Positions 36,792 to 45,506 of a DNA stretch of 64,000 nucleotides are shown here, piece after piece (positions within the stretch are counted from its first letter, which is position 1; the number at the start of each line of letters is the position of its first letter). The stretch spans positions 4,278,001 through 4,342,000 of the forward strand of contig NZ_CP108095.1 in NCBI RefSeq assembly GCF_036194065.1. The letters are read 5' to 3'. Source of the DNA: Streptomyces sp. NBC_00239. GTDB taxonomy: Bacteria > Actinomycetota > Actinomycetes > Streptomycetales > Streptomycetaceae. The position numbers were made by a program, and so were the translations under genes. The notes beneath the pieces were generated by a model. It ran no database searches, was not told where the DNA came from, and worked only from the letters and a program-made list of their open reading frames with translations.

Positions 36792-38894
36792 TCAGCCGAT
36801 CTTCACGTTCTTGTTGACGGTGGTCTGGTCGATGTCGGAGGTCCGGACGGTCACGTCGATCCGCCAGGTGCCGGCCAGCGGCAGCTGGACGCCGGAGGAG
36901 GTCCAGTGGCCGCTGCCCGCGTGGTCGGGGACGAGTGGCAGGGGGCCGACGTCCTTGGCGGGCAGGGTGAAGGAGACCTTCACTTCCGGGGCGTCCAGCG
37001 GCTTGCCGTTGGGCCGGTCCAGCCACAGGTGCAGGGTGTTGGACCCGGTCCGGCCGGGGTCCAGCTGGAGTCGGGCGGTGCCCTTGCCGTCCTCGCCGCC
37101 GGTGTCGAAGGGCAGGGTGATCTTGATGGGCCGGTTGGGCACCGCGGGCGCTCCGGCGCTGCCCCTGCCGGTCTCCTGTTCGGCGGCCCGGCCCGGCTCG
37201 GTGCTGGTCAGGGTGGTGGCCACGGCGAGGAGTACGACGGCGACGGCGGCCTCGGCGAGGACCGAGCGGCGCAGTCCGGCCCGGTCGGGGTCGGCGTCGC
37301 GGGTCTTCTTCTCCAGGGCGGTGGCCTGGGCGGCGCGCTGCCGGGCCAGTTGGGCGGCCCTCTTGGGGTCCTGCGGGCCCTGCGGGTCCTGCGGGTCCTC
37401 GGGGACGGTGACCGGTTCGGGCTCGGGTGCGGGTTCGGGCTCGGTTGCGAGTGCGGCTGCGGGCTCCGCCTCGGCCGACGCCTTGGCCTCCGCCTCCGCC
37501 TCCGCCTCGGCCTTTGCCTCGGCCTCGGGCGATGTTTCACGTGAAACACGCTGCGTGACGATCTCGACCGCGGCGGGGGCCGCCCCCAGCCGTGCCGTCC
37601 ACTGCCTCGACACGTACGCGACGCCCACGAGCACGACGATCAGTCCGACCTTGACGATCAGGAGCTTGCCGTAGTCGGTGCCCGTCAGGGCGGACCAGGT
37701 GCCGAGCTGGCGCCAGGACTGGTAGATGCCGGTCGCCACGAGGACGATCACGCTCGCGAAAGCGACCTTGGAGAACCGCTGGACCGCGGCCCGTTCGAGG
37801 TCGGGCACCCGGTAGAGGGCGACGAGGAGTGTGACGAGGCCGCCGAGCCACGCGGCGACCGCGAGCAGGTGGAAGATGTCGACGGGCATGGCGATGCCGG
37901 GCTGGATGCCGGTGGAGGCGTGTTCGGACAGCGCCCAGGTGGCGGCGATTCCGCCGGCCACGACGGTGCCTCCGATGGCGAGCCCGAAGGTCAGGTCGCT
38001 GGTTTCGTCGCGGGTAGGGGAGTCTCCGTCCACGGTGGCCGTCACGCCTCCGGCGTGCGGGGTGCCTGCCGCGGCGTCGGCCGCCTGGCGCCTGGCGTAG
38101 GCGCCGAACAGTACGGCGACGAAGAGTGCGGCCGCCCCGAGCAGCAGCAGTCGGGACACCAGCGAGGCGCCCGTCTTGGTTTCGAGGACGGCCTGGAGTC
38201 CGGTGAGGTCGAAGGCGTCGGCGAACTTCCCCGAGCCGGTGTACGGGGTGCGCAGCACCAGCATGGTCAGGGTCGCGGCGGTGAGTGCGGCCCAGCCGTA
38301 GAGGACCACGCGCTGTACGGCGCGGATGCCGGCGCCGCGCCGCCAGCAGAGCAGGACGAAGGCGGCGCCGCCGACCAGGAGGATGAAGCCCGCGTAGGCG
38401 ACGTAGCGCGCGATGCCGTAGGCGAGGCCGACCGGGCCGCCGCCCGCTGCCTGGTCGGGCAGGACGACGGAGGTCTTGGAGGGGGCGCCGATGGAGAAGG
38501 TGAAGGCGCCCGAGATGGGGTGGCTGTCCGCGGACACGGCCTGCCAGGCCACCGTGTAGGTGCCGTTGGGCAGTCCGGAGTGGAGCACGACCGCGTGCTT
38601 GACGAGCGATCCTTCGCACAGGTTGCGCAGTTCGCCGGTGTCGACACGCTTTCCGGCCGGGTCCATGACCCGGATCGAATCGTCACCGAGGGCGACCTGT
38701 TCGGAGAACGAGAGGCTGACCTGGGCGGGGCCCGTGGCGACCACCGCCCCGTCCTTGGGGTCGCTCGCGGTCAGCGCGGCGTGCGCCGAGGCCGGTGCGG
38801 CCGCGGCGAGCAGCGTGCCCAGCAGGGCGGCGAGGACCAGCAGCAGCCGCAGGAGCGGTGCCGCAGGCGCGGGGGCGGGGGCGGTGGCCGTCAT
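36792..38894 (-). CDS. CopC-CopD fusion copper protein
   Basis: 700 residues. A signal peptide ends ...ASA with mature His1 (HAALTASDP), and CopC's second His is in ADSHPISG near 133. Eight or so CopD membrane helices follow (~170-440). A charged Ala/Glu/Lys linker (~450-530) carries DPQDPQGPQDP repeats. One more helix and a C-terminal beta-sandwich (~590-700) of YtkA/FixH type complete the chain. CopC binds Cu(II) outside the membrane and CopD is thought to move it inward. parS site 5 lies in the linker coding sequence (VSRET). It is coupled with dtpA. Confidence 0.9.
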   Translation of the reverse strand: MTATAPAPAPAAPLLRLLLVLAALLGTLLAAAAPASAHAALTASDPKDGAVVATGPAQVSLSFSEQVALGDDSIRVMDPAGKRVDTGELRNLCEGSLVKHAVVLHSGLPNGTYTVAWQAVSADSHPISGAFTFSIGAPSKTSVVLPDQAAGGGPVGLAYGIARYVAYAGFILLVGGAAFVLLCWRRGAGIRAVQRVVLYGWAALTAATLTMLVLRTPYTGSGKFADAFDLTGLQAVLETKTGASLVSRLLLLGAAALFVAVLFGAYARRQAADAAAGTPHAGGVTATVDGDSPTRDETSDLTFGLAIGGTVVAGGIAATWALSEHASTGIQPGIAMPVDIFHLLAVAAWLGGLVTLLVALYRVPDLERAAVQRFSKVAFASVIVLVATGIYQSWRQLGTWSALTGTDYGKLLIVKVGLIVVLVGVAYVSRQWTARLGAAPAAVEIVTQRVSRETSPEAEAKAEAEAEAEAKASAEAEPAAALATEPEPAPEPEPVTVPEDPQDPQGPQDPKRAAQLARQRAAQATALEKKTRDADPDRAGLRRSVLAEAAVAVVLLAVATTLTSTEPGRAAEQETGRGSAGAPAVPNRPIKITLPFDTGGEDGKGTARLQLDPGRTGSNTLHLWLDRPNGKPLDAPEVKVSFTLPAKDVGPLPLVPDHAGSGHWTSSGVQLPLAGTWRIDVTVRTSDIDQTTVNKNVKIG
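37534..37547. other. parS site 5, inside the CopC-CopD gene
   Basis: Perfect GTTTCACGTGAAAC. Read on the minus strand it encodes VSRET at the start of the low-complexity cytoplasmic linker. Confidence 0.95.
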
Positions 38895-38931
38895 GGCGAG
38901 TCAGTCCCTCGTTCCGTCAGTGGTCGTTCCG

Positions 38932-39399
38932 TCAGTGGTTCTTCGGGTTGTGGGTCCGGTCCTTCACGTCGAGCTCGACCTTGACGGGGCCGGCCTTCTC
39001 GAAGTGCAGCTCGATGGCGACCTTGTCGCCGAGCTTCGGCTTGTTCTTCAGCCCCATGAACATGATGTGGCTGCCGCCCCGAGCCAGCTTGAGTTCGCCG
39101 TTGGCGGGCACGTCGAGGGACTTGACGTGCTGCATCTTCTGGTTCTTCGTCTCGTGGACCTGTACGTCGTCCGAGAGCGGGCTGGTCACCGACGTCAGCT
39201 TGTCGGCGGTGCCGGAGTCGTTCTTGACGACCAGGAAGCCGCCGGCCATGTCGGTGTTGAGGGGCTCGGGCATGAAGGCGCCGCTCACCGAGAGGTCCGG
39301 CTTGGCGTCCTTGTCCGCGTCAGAGGAGCAGCCCGATATCGCCAGTGCGGCCGTCAGGGAGAGTGCGGCGGCGATGAGGGTGGTGGTGCGGCGGTTCAC
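38932..39399 (-). CDS. ecuC: PCuAC-type extracytoplasmic copper chaperone (ECuC)
   Basis: 155 residues. Lipoprotein signal with lipobox ISGC near 23. The PCuAC copper site is intact: VHETKNQKMQH near 85-95 and HIMFM near 113, the H(M)X10MX21HXM arrangement. These chaperones hand Cu(I) to Sco and oxidase Cu sites. The GTG start overlaps the sco stop by 4 nt and has AAGGGAGAG upstream. The gene order sco-ecuC-copCD-dtpA supports the assignment. Confidence 0.93.
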   Translation of the reverse strand: MNRRTTTLIAAALSLTAALAISGCSSDADKDAKPDLSVSGAFMPEPLNTDMAGGFLVVKNDSGTADKLTSVTSPLSDDVQVHETKNQKMQHVKSLDVPANGELKLARGGSHIMFMGLKNKPKLGDKVAIELHFEKAGPVKVELDVKDRTHNPKNH

Positions 39400-40046
39400 G
39401 GGTTCTCTCCCTTGATGATCTTCGGCAGGTCCTTGGCGTAGTCGTCGACTGTGGTGTCCTCGCCGTACAGGACGTAGCCCTCGTCGGTTTTCGGGGAGAA
39501 CGCGATGACCTGGGCGCCGTGCATGGAGACGACGCTGCCGTCGGCTTCCTTCTTGGCGGCCTCGATGCCGATGCCCATGGTGCGGGCGCCGGCCTGGATG
39601 GTTTTGAAGTCCCCGGTCAGTCCGATGAAGGACGGGTCCTGGGCCTTGAGCCATTTGTCGAGGGAGGCGGGGGTGTCCCGGTCCGGGTCGGTGGTGACGA
39701 AGACGACCTGGAGCCGGTCCTGGTCCGCCTTGGGGAGTGCCTTCTTCGCGGAGGCGATGTTGCCCATGGTCAGCGGGCAGACGTCGGGGCAGTGGGTGTA
39801 GCCGAAGTAGAGGAGCGTCGGCTTGCCCTTGGTCTGCTCGCGCAGGTTGAACTTCTTGCCGTGGGAGTCCGTCAGGACCATGTCCGGCTTGGCGAAGGGC
39901 CGGTCGATGACGGTTCCCCCCGTGGTCTTGGACGGGGTGCTGACGACGGCGACCGACGAGTCCTTGCCGGTGTCGCTGCTGCAGGCGGCGAGGGTGAGTG
40001 CAGCCGCCGCCGCGAGGGCGGCGGCTGTCACACGTGTGGTGCGCAT
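39396..40046 (-). CDS. sco: Sco-family copper chaperone / thiol oxidoreductase
   Basis: 216 residues, a lipoprotein (lipobox LAAC near residue 22). The thioredoxin fold has the Cu-binding CxxxC in THCPDVCPLT near 86 and the third ligand His in SMHGAQV near 171. Sco proteins metallate the CuA site of cytochrome c oxidase; in Streptomyces Sco is needed for oxidase activity and normal development. It forms part of the copper operon. Confidence 0.95.
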   Translation of the reverse strand: MRTTRVTAAALAAAAALTLAACSSDTGKDSSVAVVSTPSKTTGGTVIDRPFAKPDMVLTDSHGKKFNLREQTKGKPTLLYFGYTHCPDVCPLTMGNIASAKKALPKADQDRLQVVFVTTDPDRDTPASLDKWLKAQDPSFIGLTGDFKTIQAGARTMGIGIEAAKKEADGSVVSMHGAQVIAFSPKTDEGYVLYGEDTTVDDYAKDLPKIIKGENP

Positions 40047-40089
40047 GGAGAGATGTGTCCCTGGTGCCGGTGGTTCGGAAAAGTGCGGA

Positions 40090-40821
40090 TCAGGAGGAGC
40101 GGCGGCGGGAGGCCACCCCGAAGGCCACGCCGGCGGCGCCGACGACGATGCCGGTGATGCCGAGCGCGCGGGCGGTGGTGTCGGAGCCCGCGGCCTCCGC
40201 CTTCTCGTCGTCGTGGCGGTCGTTCTTCGCGTCCTGGTTCTTCGCCGAGTCCGCGTCCTTGCCGCCGGTGGCGCCGCCGTGGTGGCCCTCGCCGCTGGCT
40301 TCGGTCAGCTTGAGGACGGGGGCCGGGTTCTGGGGCTCCTCGGCGCCTTCCTTGGTCTCCTCGATCCAGCGGACGACTTCGTTGTTGTCGTACGTCTGGA
40401 TGGCCTTGAAGACCATCTGGTCGGCGTCTTCGGGGAGCTGTCCGACGGAGAGCGGGAACTGCTGGAAGCGGCCGGGGGCGATCTTTCCGCCGGTCCAGGT
40501 CACCTTGGTGACGGCTTCGGTGATCTGCTTGCCGTGGAGGTTGAGCGGCTTGGCGAGCTTGCTCTTGGTGACCTCGACGGTCCAGCCGGGCACGTCCTGC
40601 GGCATGACGGACGCGAGCGGGTGGTCGGCCGGGAAGCTGACCTCCAGCTTGGTGGTCGACGCCTTGTCGCGCTCGTTGGGGACCTTGAAGTTGATGGTGG
40701 CGTAGCCGCCCTTCTCGGCCTGGCCCGGCTGCACGCTGACGTGTGCGAAGGCGGGGCCGGCGAGCAGCAGGACGGATCCGGCGGCCAGGGCGGCGGCGAC
40801 GGGTACGCGAGAGATCTTCAT
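40090..40821 (-). CDS. YcnI-like (DUF1775) copper-binding protein
   Basis: 243 residues. A Sec signal ends GPAFA, leaving mature His1 (HVSVQPGQAEKGGYA), the mono-histidine copper ligand known for YcnI. The DUF1775 domain spans ~28-160, a charged Asp/Lys/His-rich linker lies at ~175-215, and a C-terminal membrane anchor with RRR follows (GITGIVVGAAGVAFGV). In Bacillus ycnI is next to a CopCD homologue, as here. Confidence 0.92.
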   Translation of the reverse strand: MKISRVPVAAALAAGSVLLLAGPAFAHVSVQPGQAEKGGYATINFKVPNERDKASTTKLEVSFPADHPLASVMPQDVPGWTVEVTKSKLAKPLNLHGKQITEAVTKVTWTGGKIAPGRFQQFPLSVGQLPEDADQMVFKAIQTYDNNEVVRWIEETKEGAEEPQNPAPVLKLTEASGEGHHGGATGGKDADSAKNQDAKNDRHDDEKAEAAGSDTTARALGITGIVVGAAGVAFGVASRRRSS

Positions 40822-40874
40822 GGCGGAAAACTCCACTGGAAGCGGGGAACGGTGGGCCGCTCGCGGGTGCGCGC

Positions 40875-40911
40875 GGGCATACCGGCACCGCTGCTCCCGT
40901 GCCGGATGCCC
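40875..40911. repeat. inverted repeat between the membrane protein gene and the YcnI gene
   Basis: GGGCATACCGGCAC pairs with GTGCCGGATGCCC (one bulged base). It could be a terminator or attenuator inside the copper operon, or an operator for a separate promoter. Confidence 0.45.
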
Positions 40912-40934
40912 GGTGGAGTCGAGTCGGTGCCGTG

Positions 40935-41711
40935 TCAGGCTGCGAGGACGAGTGCCGCGGGCGGCCCGCGCCTGATCACGGTGTGCTGGAGGGCTTCTCT
41001 GCCGGGGGATGCGGATGCCGTCCGCTCGTCGCGGGGCAGGGCCGGGGCCGGGTGGTCCGCGGCGAGGAGTCCCGCGCGCAGGGCGCGTACGAAGGCCAGT
41101 GCCGCGCGCAGCGGCCGTACGGGAGTGCCGTCGGCGGACAGGCGCAGCAGGCGTTCGAGAGCGAGGTCGCCGCGGCCGAGCAGCCAGCCCGCGGCCAGTG
41201 CGGCCAGCAGGTGGCCGAGGAGCATGGGCAGGGAGAGCAGGCCCGTGGCGGGTTCGGCGGCGGTGGCGGCGTGGCCTGCGTGGGCGTGTGTCTGGGCGAG
41301 CGCGGTGGCGGGGTCGATGCCGGCCGCGTCGAGTACTTCCCGGGCCCGTGCGGGTGTCAGGGGTATGGCGTTGCCGCCGCAGATCAGCCGTGCGGCCAGG
41401 TCGGCGAGCGAGCCGGCGGCCGGGTCGGCCGGTCCGGTGGTGTGCTGGCCGAGGCCGAACAGGGAGTGCAGGACCAGCTGTCCGCCCGCGAGTGCGCCGG
41501 TGATGCCGGGCAGTGAGCGGCGGCGGCCGGAGAACGGTGCTGCGCAGGCGAACACTCCGAGGAAGCCGAGGGCGAGGGCCCACAGCGGGACGGTCGCACA
41601 GGAGGCCACGGCGTGGCCCACCCCGGACAGCGCGACGCAGACCGCGGCGAACACCGCGGCCCTGATGAGCCGCGGTCCGGCTCCGGCGCGCATCAAGCGG
41701 GGGTGAGGCAT
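40935..41711 (-). CDS. integral membrane protein, first gene of the copper operon
   Basis: 258 residues with four or five hydrophobic segments (AVFAAVCVALSGVGHAVA, PLWALALGFLGVFACAA, LLGHLLAALAAGWLLG). A His-containing QTHAHAGHA stretch lies near 140, between helices. The family is not one I can name; similar proteins sit next to ycnI/copCD in Streptomyces. The HAHAGH motif could bind Cu, which is an inference. It is separated from the YcnI gene by 113 bp. Confidence 0.75.
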   Translation of the reverse strand: MPHPRLMRAGAGPRLIRAAVFAAVCVALSGVGHAVASCATVPLWALALGFLGVFACAAPFSGRRRSLPGITGALAGGQLVLHSLFGLGQHTTGPADPAAGSLADLAARLICGGNAIPLTPARAREVLDAAGIDPATALAQTHAHAGHAATAAEPATGLLSLPMLLGHLLAALAAGWLLGRGDLALERLLRLSADGTPVRPLRAALAFVRALRAGLLAADHPAPALPRDERTASASPGREALQHTVIRRGPPAALVLAA

Positions 41712-41922
41712 GGCCGGGTCATCATCGCACTGCGCTCACGGCGTCCATACAGCAGGTCCGTAAGGTCCCATGCGTCCCGTTCGGCGCTTCCCTCTCACGG
41801 CCCAGCGGGGAAACGGCTTCCGGGCGCATACACCGGTGGATGAAGGGCGCGCGTCGGCCATTCGGGGGGTCTGTCGGCCGGCCGTGGCTTACCGGCTGCC
41901 GTGGGCGGCAATAGGTATCGGT

Positions 41923-42381
41923 ATGAGCATCTGGTGGTCTCTCCACTTGCGGCGCGAAGCAGCGAGCGTTCCGCTCGCCAGGCGGTTGCTGCTCGGGACC
42001 ATGGAGACCGCGGGGGTGGACCCGGAGATCTCCTATGACCTCTCGGTGGCGCTCACCGAGGCCTGTGCGAACGCCGTGGAGCACGGTGGCGCGGGGGCGG
42101 ACCGCGTGGTGGCCGACGGCACCGAGGCGTATGACGTCACCGCGTACCTGGACGGGGACTGCTGCCGGATCGAGGTGGCGGACCGGGGGCCGGGCTTTCC
42201 GGCGCACGTGGGGTCCCGGCGCAAACCGTCCGGGGCTCTGCGGGAGAACGGGCGGGGCCTGTGCCTGATCGAGGAGCTCGCCGATCACGTCCTGTTCCGC
42301 AACCGGCCCGGGCGCGGTGCGGTGGTGAGCTTCGACAAGGTCTTGAAGTGGCGTGAGGGCGCACTGTTGAAGGTGTCGTGA
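41923..42381 (+). CDS. HATPase_c protein (anti-sigma-factor-like kinase)
   Basis: 152 residues from ATG 41923 (MSIWWSLHLRREAASVPL). A single GHKL ATPase domain: N-box ALTEACANAVEHG near 47, G1 VADRGPGFP near 87 and G2 ENGRGLCLIEELAD near 110. Streptomyces has many such short RsbW-like proteins that bind sigma or anti-anti-sigma factors. Longer in-frame starts (41770) read through low-similarity sequence. No partner gene is adjacent. Confidence 0.85.
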   Translation: MSIWWSLHLRREAASVPLARRLLLGTMETAGVDPEISYDLSVALTEACANAVEHGGAGADRVVADGTEAYDVTAYLDGDCCRIEVADRGPGFPAHVGSRRKPSGALRENGRGLCLIEELADHVLFRNRPGRGAVVSFDKVLKWREGALLKVS

Positions 42382-42395
42382 GGTGCAGTTGCGGT

Positions 42396-42409
42396 GTTTC
42401 ACGTGAAAC
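42396..42409. other. parS site 6
   Basis: Perfect GTTTCACGTGAAAC between two convergent genes, sharing its last base with the terminator that follows. Confidence 0.95.
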
Positions 42410-42446
42410 ACCGCCGGCCGGGCCCCTCGGGGCCCGGCCGGCGGTG
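42409..42446. terminator. strong bidirectional hairpin terminator
   Basis: Perfect 18-bp arms (CACCGCCGGCCGGGCCCC and its complement) with a 2-nt centre, between the HATPase gene and the aminopeptidase P gene. Confidence 0.85.
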
Positions 42447-42457
42447 CGTGAAGGGTG

Positions 42458-43939
42458 TCAGCCCTTGAGGCGGGCCATCCAGGCCTCGACCTCGTCGGAC
42501 TTCCGGGGCAGGCCGGCGGAGAGGTTCCGGTTGCCGTCCTCGGTGACGAGGATGTCGTCCTCGATCCGGACGCCGATGCCGCGGTACTCCTCGGGCACGG
42601 TCAGGTCGTCGGCCTGGAAGTAGAGACCGGGCTCGACCGTGAGGCACATGCCGGGCTCCAGCGTGCCTTCGACGTAGGACTCGGTGCGCGCGACGGCGCA
42701 GTCGTGGACGTCCATGCCGAGCATGTGACCGGTGCCGTGCAGGGTCCAGCGGCGCTGCAGGCCGAGTTCCAGGACGCGCTCCACCGGGCCTTCGAGGAGG
42801 CCCCACTCGACGAGCTTCTCGGCGAGGACGCGCTGCGAGGCGTCGTGGAAGTCGCGGAACTTGCCGCCGGGCTGCACGGCCGCGATGCCGGCTTCCTGGG
42901 ACTCGTAGACCGCGTCGTAGATCTTGCGCTGGATGTCGGTGTACGTGCCGTTGATGGGCAGCGTGCGGGTGACGTCGGCGGTGTAGAGGGTGGTGGTCTC
43001 CACGCCGGCGTCGAGCAGCAGCAGGTCGCCGGAGCGGACCGCGCCGTCGTTGCGGACCCAGTGCAGGGTGCAGGCGTGGGCGCCGGCGGCGCAGATCGAG
43101 CCGTAGCCGACGTCGTTGCCCTCGACGCGGGCGCGCAGGAAGAAGGTGCCCTCGATGTAGCGCTCGCTGGTCGCCTCGGCCTTGTCGAGGACCTTCACGA
43201 CGTCCTCGAAGCCGCGGACGGTGGAGTCGCAGGCCTTCTGCAGCTCGCCGATCTCGAAGGCGTCCTTCACGAGGCGGGCCTCGGAGAGGTAGACGCGCAG
43301 CTCCTCGTCGGTCTCGGCGGTGACCTTGTCGGCCAGCGCGGTCTCGATGACGGAGTCGTGGCCGCGGACCACGCGGACCGGGCCGGTGGCCTCCTTGAGG
43401 GCCTCCGGGAGCTCGCGCACGTCCTGGGCGGGCAGCCCGAGGACCTGCTCGGCCTCGGCCAGCGAGTGGCGGCGGCCGACCCACAGCTCGCCGGTGCCGG
43501 AGAGCCAGAACTCGCCGTTCTCGCGGTTGGAGCGCGGCAGCAGGTAGATCGTGGCGGTGTGCCCCTCGGTGGCGGGTTCGAGGACGAGCACGCCGTTCTC
43601 GGTCTGGTCGCCGGTGAGGTACGCGTACTCCGTCGATGCGCGGAAGGGGTACTCGGTGTCGTTGGAGCGCGTCTTGAGGCGGCCCGCGGGGACGACGAGG
43701 CGCTCACCGGGGAAGCGGGCCGACAGCGCGGCGCGGCGGGTGGCGGTGTGCGCCGCCTGCTCGATCGGCTCCAGCCCGTGCAGCTCGGTGTCGGCCCAGC
43801 CGGACCGCATGCTCTCGGCAAGCTCGTCGGTGACGGCCGGGTACAGGCCGTTCTTCCGCTGCTTGATCTTCTTCTTGGGCTGCGCCTCTTCCGGGGTTTC
43901 CGGGTTCTCCGGCGTCTCCGGGTTGAGCTCTTCGGCCAC
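42458..43939 (-). CDS. pepP: aminopeptidase P family (M24B) Xaa-Pro aminopeptidase
   Basis: 493 residues. N-terminal AMP_N domain (~45-185) and an M24 catalytic domain with the metal ligands in LLLDAGVETTTLYTADVTRTL (two Asp), HGTGHMLGMDVHD (His), LTVEPGLYF (Glu) and GVRIEDDILV (Glu). It cleaves N-terminal residues before proline. A 35-residue acidic/lysine N-terminal tail has the repeat NPETPE. The GTG start has GGAGGAGAC upstream. Confidence 0.95.
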   Translation of the reverse strand: MAEELNPETPENPETPEEAQPKKKIKQRKNGLYPAVTDELAESMRSGWADTELHGLEPIEQAAHTATRRAALSARFPGERLVVPAGRLKTRSNDTEYPFRASTEYAYLTGDQTENGVLVLEPATEGHTATIYLLPRSNRENGEFWLSGTGELWVGRRHSLAEAEQVLGLPAQDVRELPEALKEATGPVRVVRGHDSVIETALADKVTAETDEELRVYLSEARLVKDAFEIGELQKACDSTVRGFEDVVKVLDKAEATSERYIEGTFFLRARVEGNDVGYGSICAAGAHACTLHWVRNDGAVRSGDLLLLDAGVETTTLYTADVTRTLPINGTYTDIQRKIYDAVYESQEAGIAAVQPGGKFRDFHDASQRVLAEKLVEWGLLEGPVERVLELGLQRRWTLHGTGHMLGMDVHDCAVARTESYVEGTLEPGMCLTVEPGLYFQADDLTVPEEYRGIGVRIEDDILVTEDGNRNLSAGLPRKSDEVEAWMARLKG

Positions 43940-44078
43940 GGGTCCGTCTCCTCCTGGTACGACACTGAACCGTCTCCATCGTACGGTCGTGCGGAAGGGG
44001 GCCCAGGGCCGGAAGACCTATTACCAAGATCGTGCGGTGCCAGCCGGGGCCGCGGGGCGGGCGGCCACGGCCATCGGG

Positions 44079-45506
44079 TCAGTCGAAGCGGGCCGCGAGG
44101 AGCACGATGTCCTCGTCGGAATCCACCGCGTCCCGGCCTCCCGGGAGCACGGTGCGCAGGATGTGGTCGCAGAGCGCGGCCGGGTCCTCGCGGGCGGACC
44201 TGGGTGTGCTCGCGGCGGCGGCGTGCAGCCGGGCGAAGGCGCGGTCCATCGGGTCGCCGGTGCGCTGGAGCAGCCCGTCGGTGTACAGCAGCACCGTTTC
44301 TCCGGGTGCGGGATCGAGCTCCACGCTGGGCGCCTCCCAGCACGAGAGCATTCCGAGCGGGGCGGAGAGCGAGGTCTCGACGTACTCGGTGCGGCGTTCG
44401 CCGATGAGCAGCGGCGGGGTGTGTCCGGCGCCGGCCAGGATGATCTTCCGGCGGGCCGGTTCGCAGTAGGCGAAGAGGGCGGTGGCCGAGCGGGCGGGCT
44501 CGGTCAGGCGCAGCAGGAGTTCGAGGTCGGACAGGACCGCGACCGGGTCCTCGCCCTCCATGACGGCGTAGGCGCGCAGGGAGGCGCGCAGTCGGCCCAT
44601 GGCGGCGACGGCGCTGGGTCCGGAGCCGGTGACGGAGCCGACGGCGAGGCCGAGGGCGCCTTCGGGCAGCGGGAGGGCGTCGTACCAGTCGCCGCCGCCC
44701 AGGGGACCGGTGCGGTGGCGGGCGGCCAGCCGGACGCCGGAGACGCGCGGGAGCCTGCTGGGAAGGAGCTCCTCGGAAACGGTGGCGAGCCGGGTGCGGG
44801 CCCGTTCGACCTCCAGGACGCGGGCGAGGTGCTCGGTGGCGTAGCGGCAGTAGAGGCCGGCGAGGTGGCGTCGGCGTTCCGAGGGCTCGGCGTGTTCGTC
44901 GTAGAGCCAGACCGCGGCGCCGAGACGCCCCGCGGTTTCGGTGGCCAGCGGCAGGGCGTAGCTGGCGGCGTATCCGAGGCGGGCGGCGACCTCGCGGTAG
45001 CGGGGGTCGACGGGGGCGGTGTAGCCGCCGGTGCCCGCGGCTGCTCCGGGTTCGGGCAGCTGTTCGCTGCCGCCTTCCGCGTCGGGCAGTCCGTCGAGGA
45101 TGCGGCCGTACGGGGTGGCGCTGCGGGGGATGGTCTCGATGTGGCCGAGCTCCGCGTGGCCGAGGCCGAGGCCGACGGTGAGGGCGGGGCCGAGGCCGTC
45201 GGCAGGTTCGAGTACGGCCAGGGCGCGGCGGGCGCCGACCAGTGCGGCGCCGGCCTTCAGGATCTCCTGGAGGGACGCGTCGAGGCCTGCCGTGCGGGCG
45301 AGGCGTTCGGTGAGTTCGTGCAGGGTGGTGAGGTCGGAGACCCAGCCGGCGAGGCGGTCCTGGATGACCGTGCCGGGGGCGGGCGGATGCGGGGCTCCGG
45401 GTGCCGCTGCGGGGGCCGGGCGAGCGGGCGCGGGCGCGGCAGTGTGCGGGGGAGCCGGAACTGCTGGATCGATTCCAGCCACTTTCGGCAGATGCGGGGC
45501 GCTCAT
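44079..45506 (-). CDS. GAF / PP2C SpoIIE-type serine phosphatase
   Basis: 475 residues. A Pro/Ala-rich N-terminus (~15-45), a GAF domain (~65-215), then a PPM/SpoIIE phosphatase domain with metal-binding GGGDWYD near 270, TDGLLQR and SDEDIVLLAARFD at the end. Such enzymes dephosphorylate anti-anti-sigma proteins in partner-switching networks. Its likely counterparts could be the two HATPase proteins in this region, but no STAS-domain gene is visible. Confidence 0.9.
   Translation of the reverse strand: MSAPHLPKVAGIDPAVPAPPHTAAPAPARPAPAAAPGAPHPPAPGTVIQDRLAGWVSDLTTLHELTERLARTAGLDASLQEILKAGAALVGARRALAVLEPADGLGPALTVGLGLGHAELGHIETIPRSATPYGRILDGLPDAEGGSEQLPEPGAAAGTGGYTAPVDPRYREVAARLGYAASYALPLATETAGRLGAAVWLYDEHAEPSERRRHLAGLYCRYATEHLARVLEVERARTRLATVSEELLPSRLPRVSGVRLAARHRTGPLGGGDWYDALPLPEGALGLAVGSVTGSGPSAVAAMGRLRASLRAYAVMEGEDPVAVLSDLELLLRLTEPARSATALFAYCEPARRKIILAGAGHTPPLLIGERRTEYVETSLSAPLGMLSCWEAPSVELDPAPGETVLLYTDGLLQRTGDPMDRAFARLHAAAASTPRSAREDPAALCDHILRTVLPGGRDAVDSDEDIVLLAARFD

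Noticed and set aside
40029..40038. CACACGTGTG palindrome near the sco start, resembling parS
   Set aside because: It lacks the TTTC/GAAA flanks of parS; it is only a short CACGTG-centred palindrome inside coding sequence.
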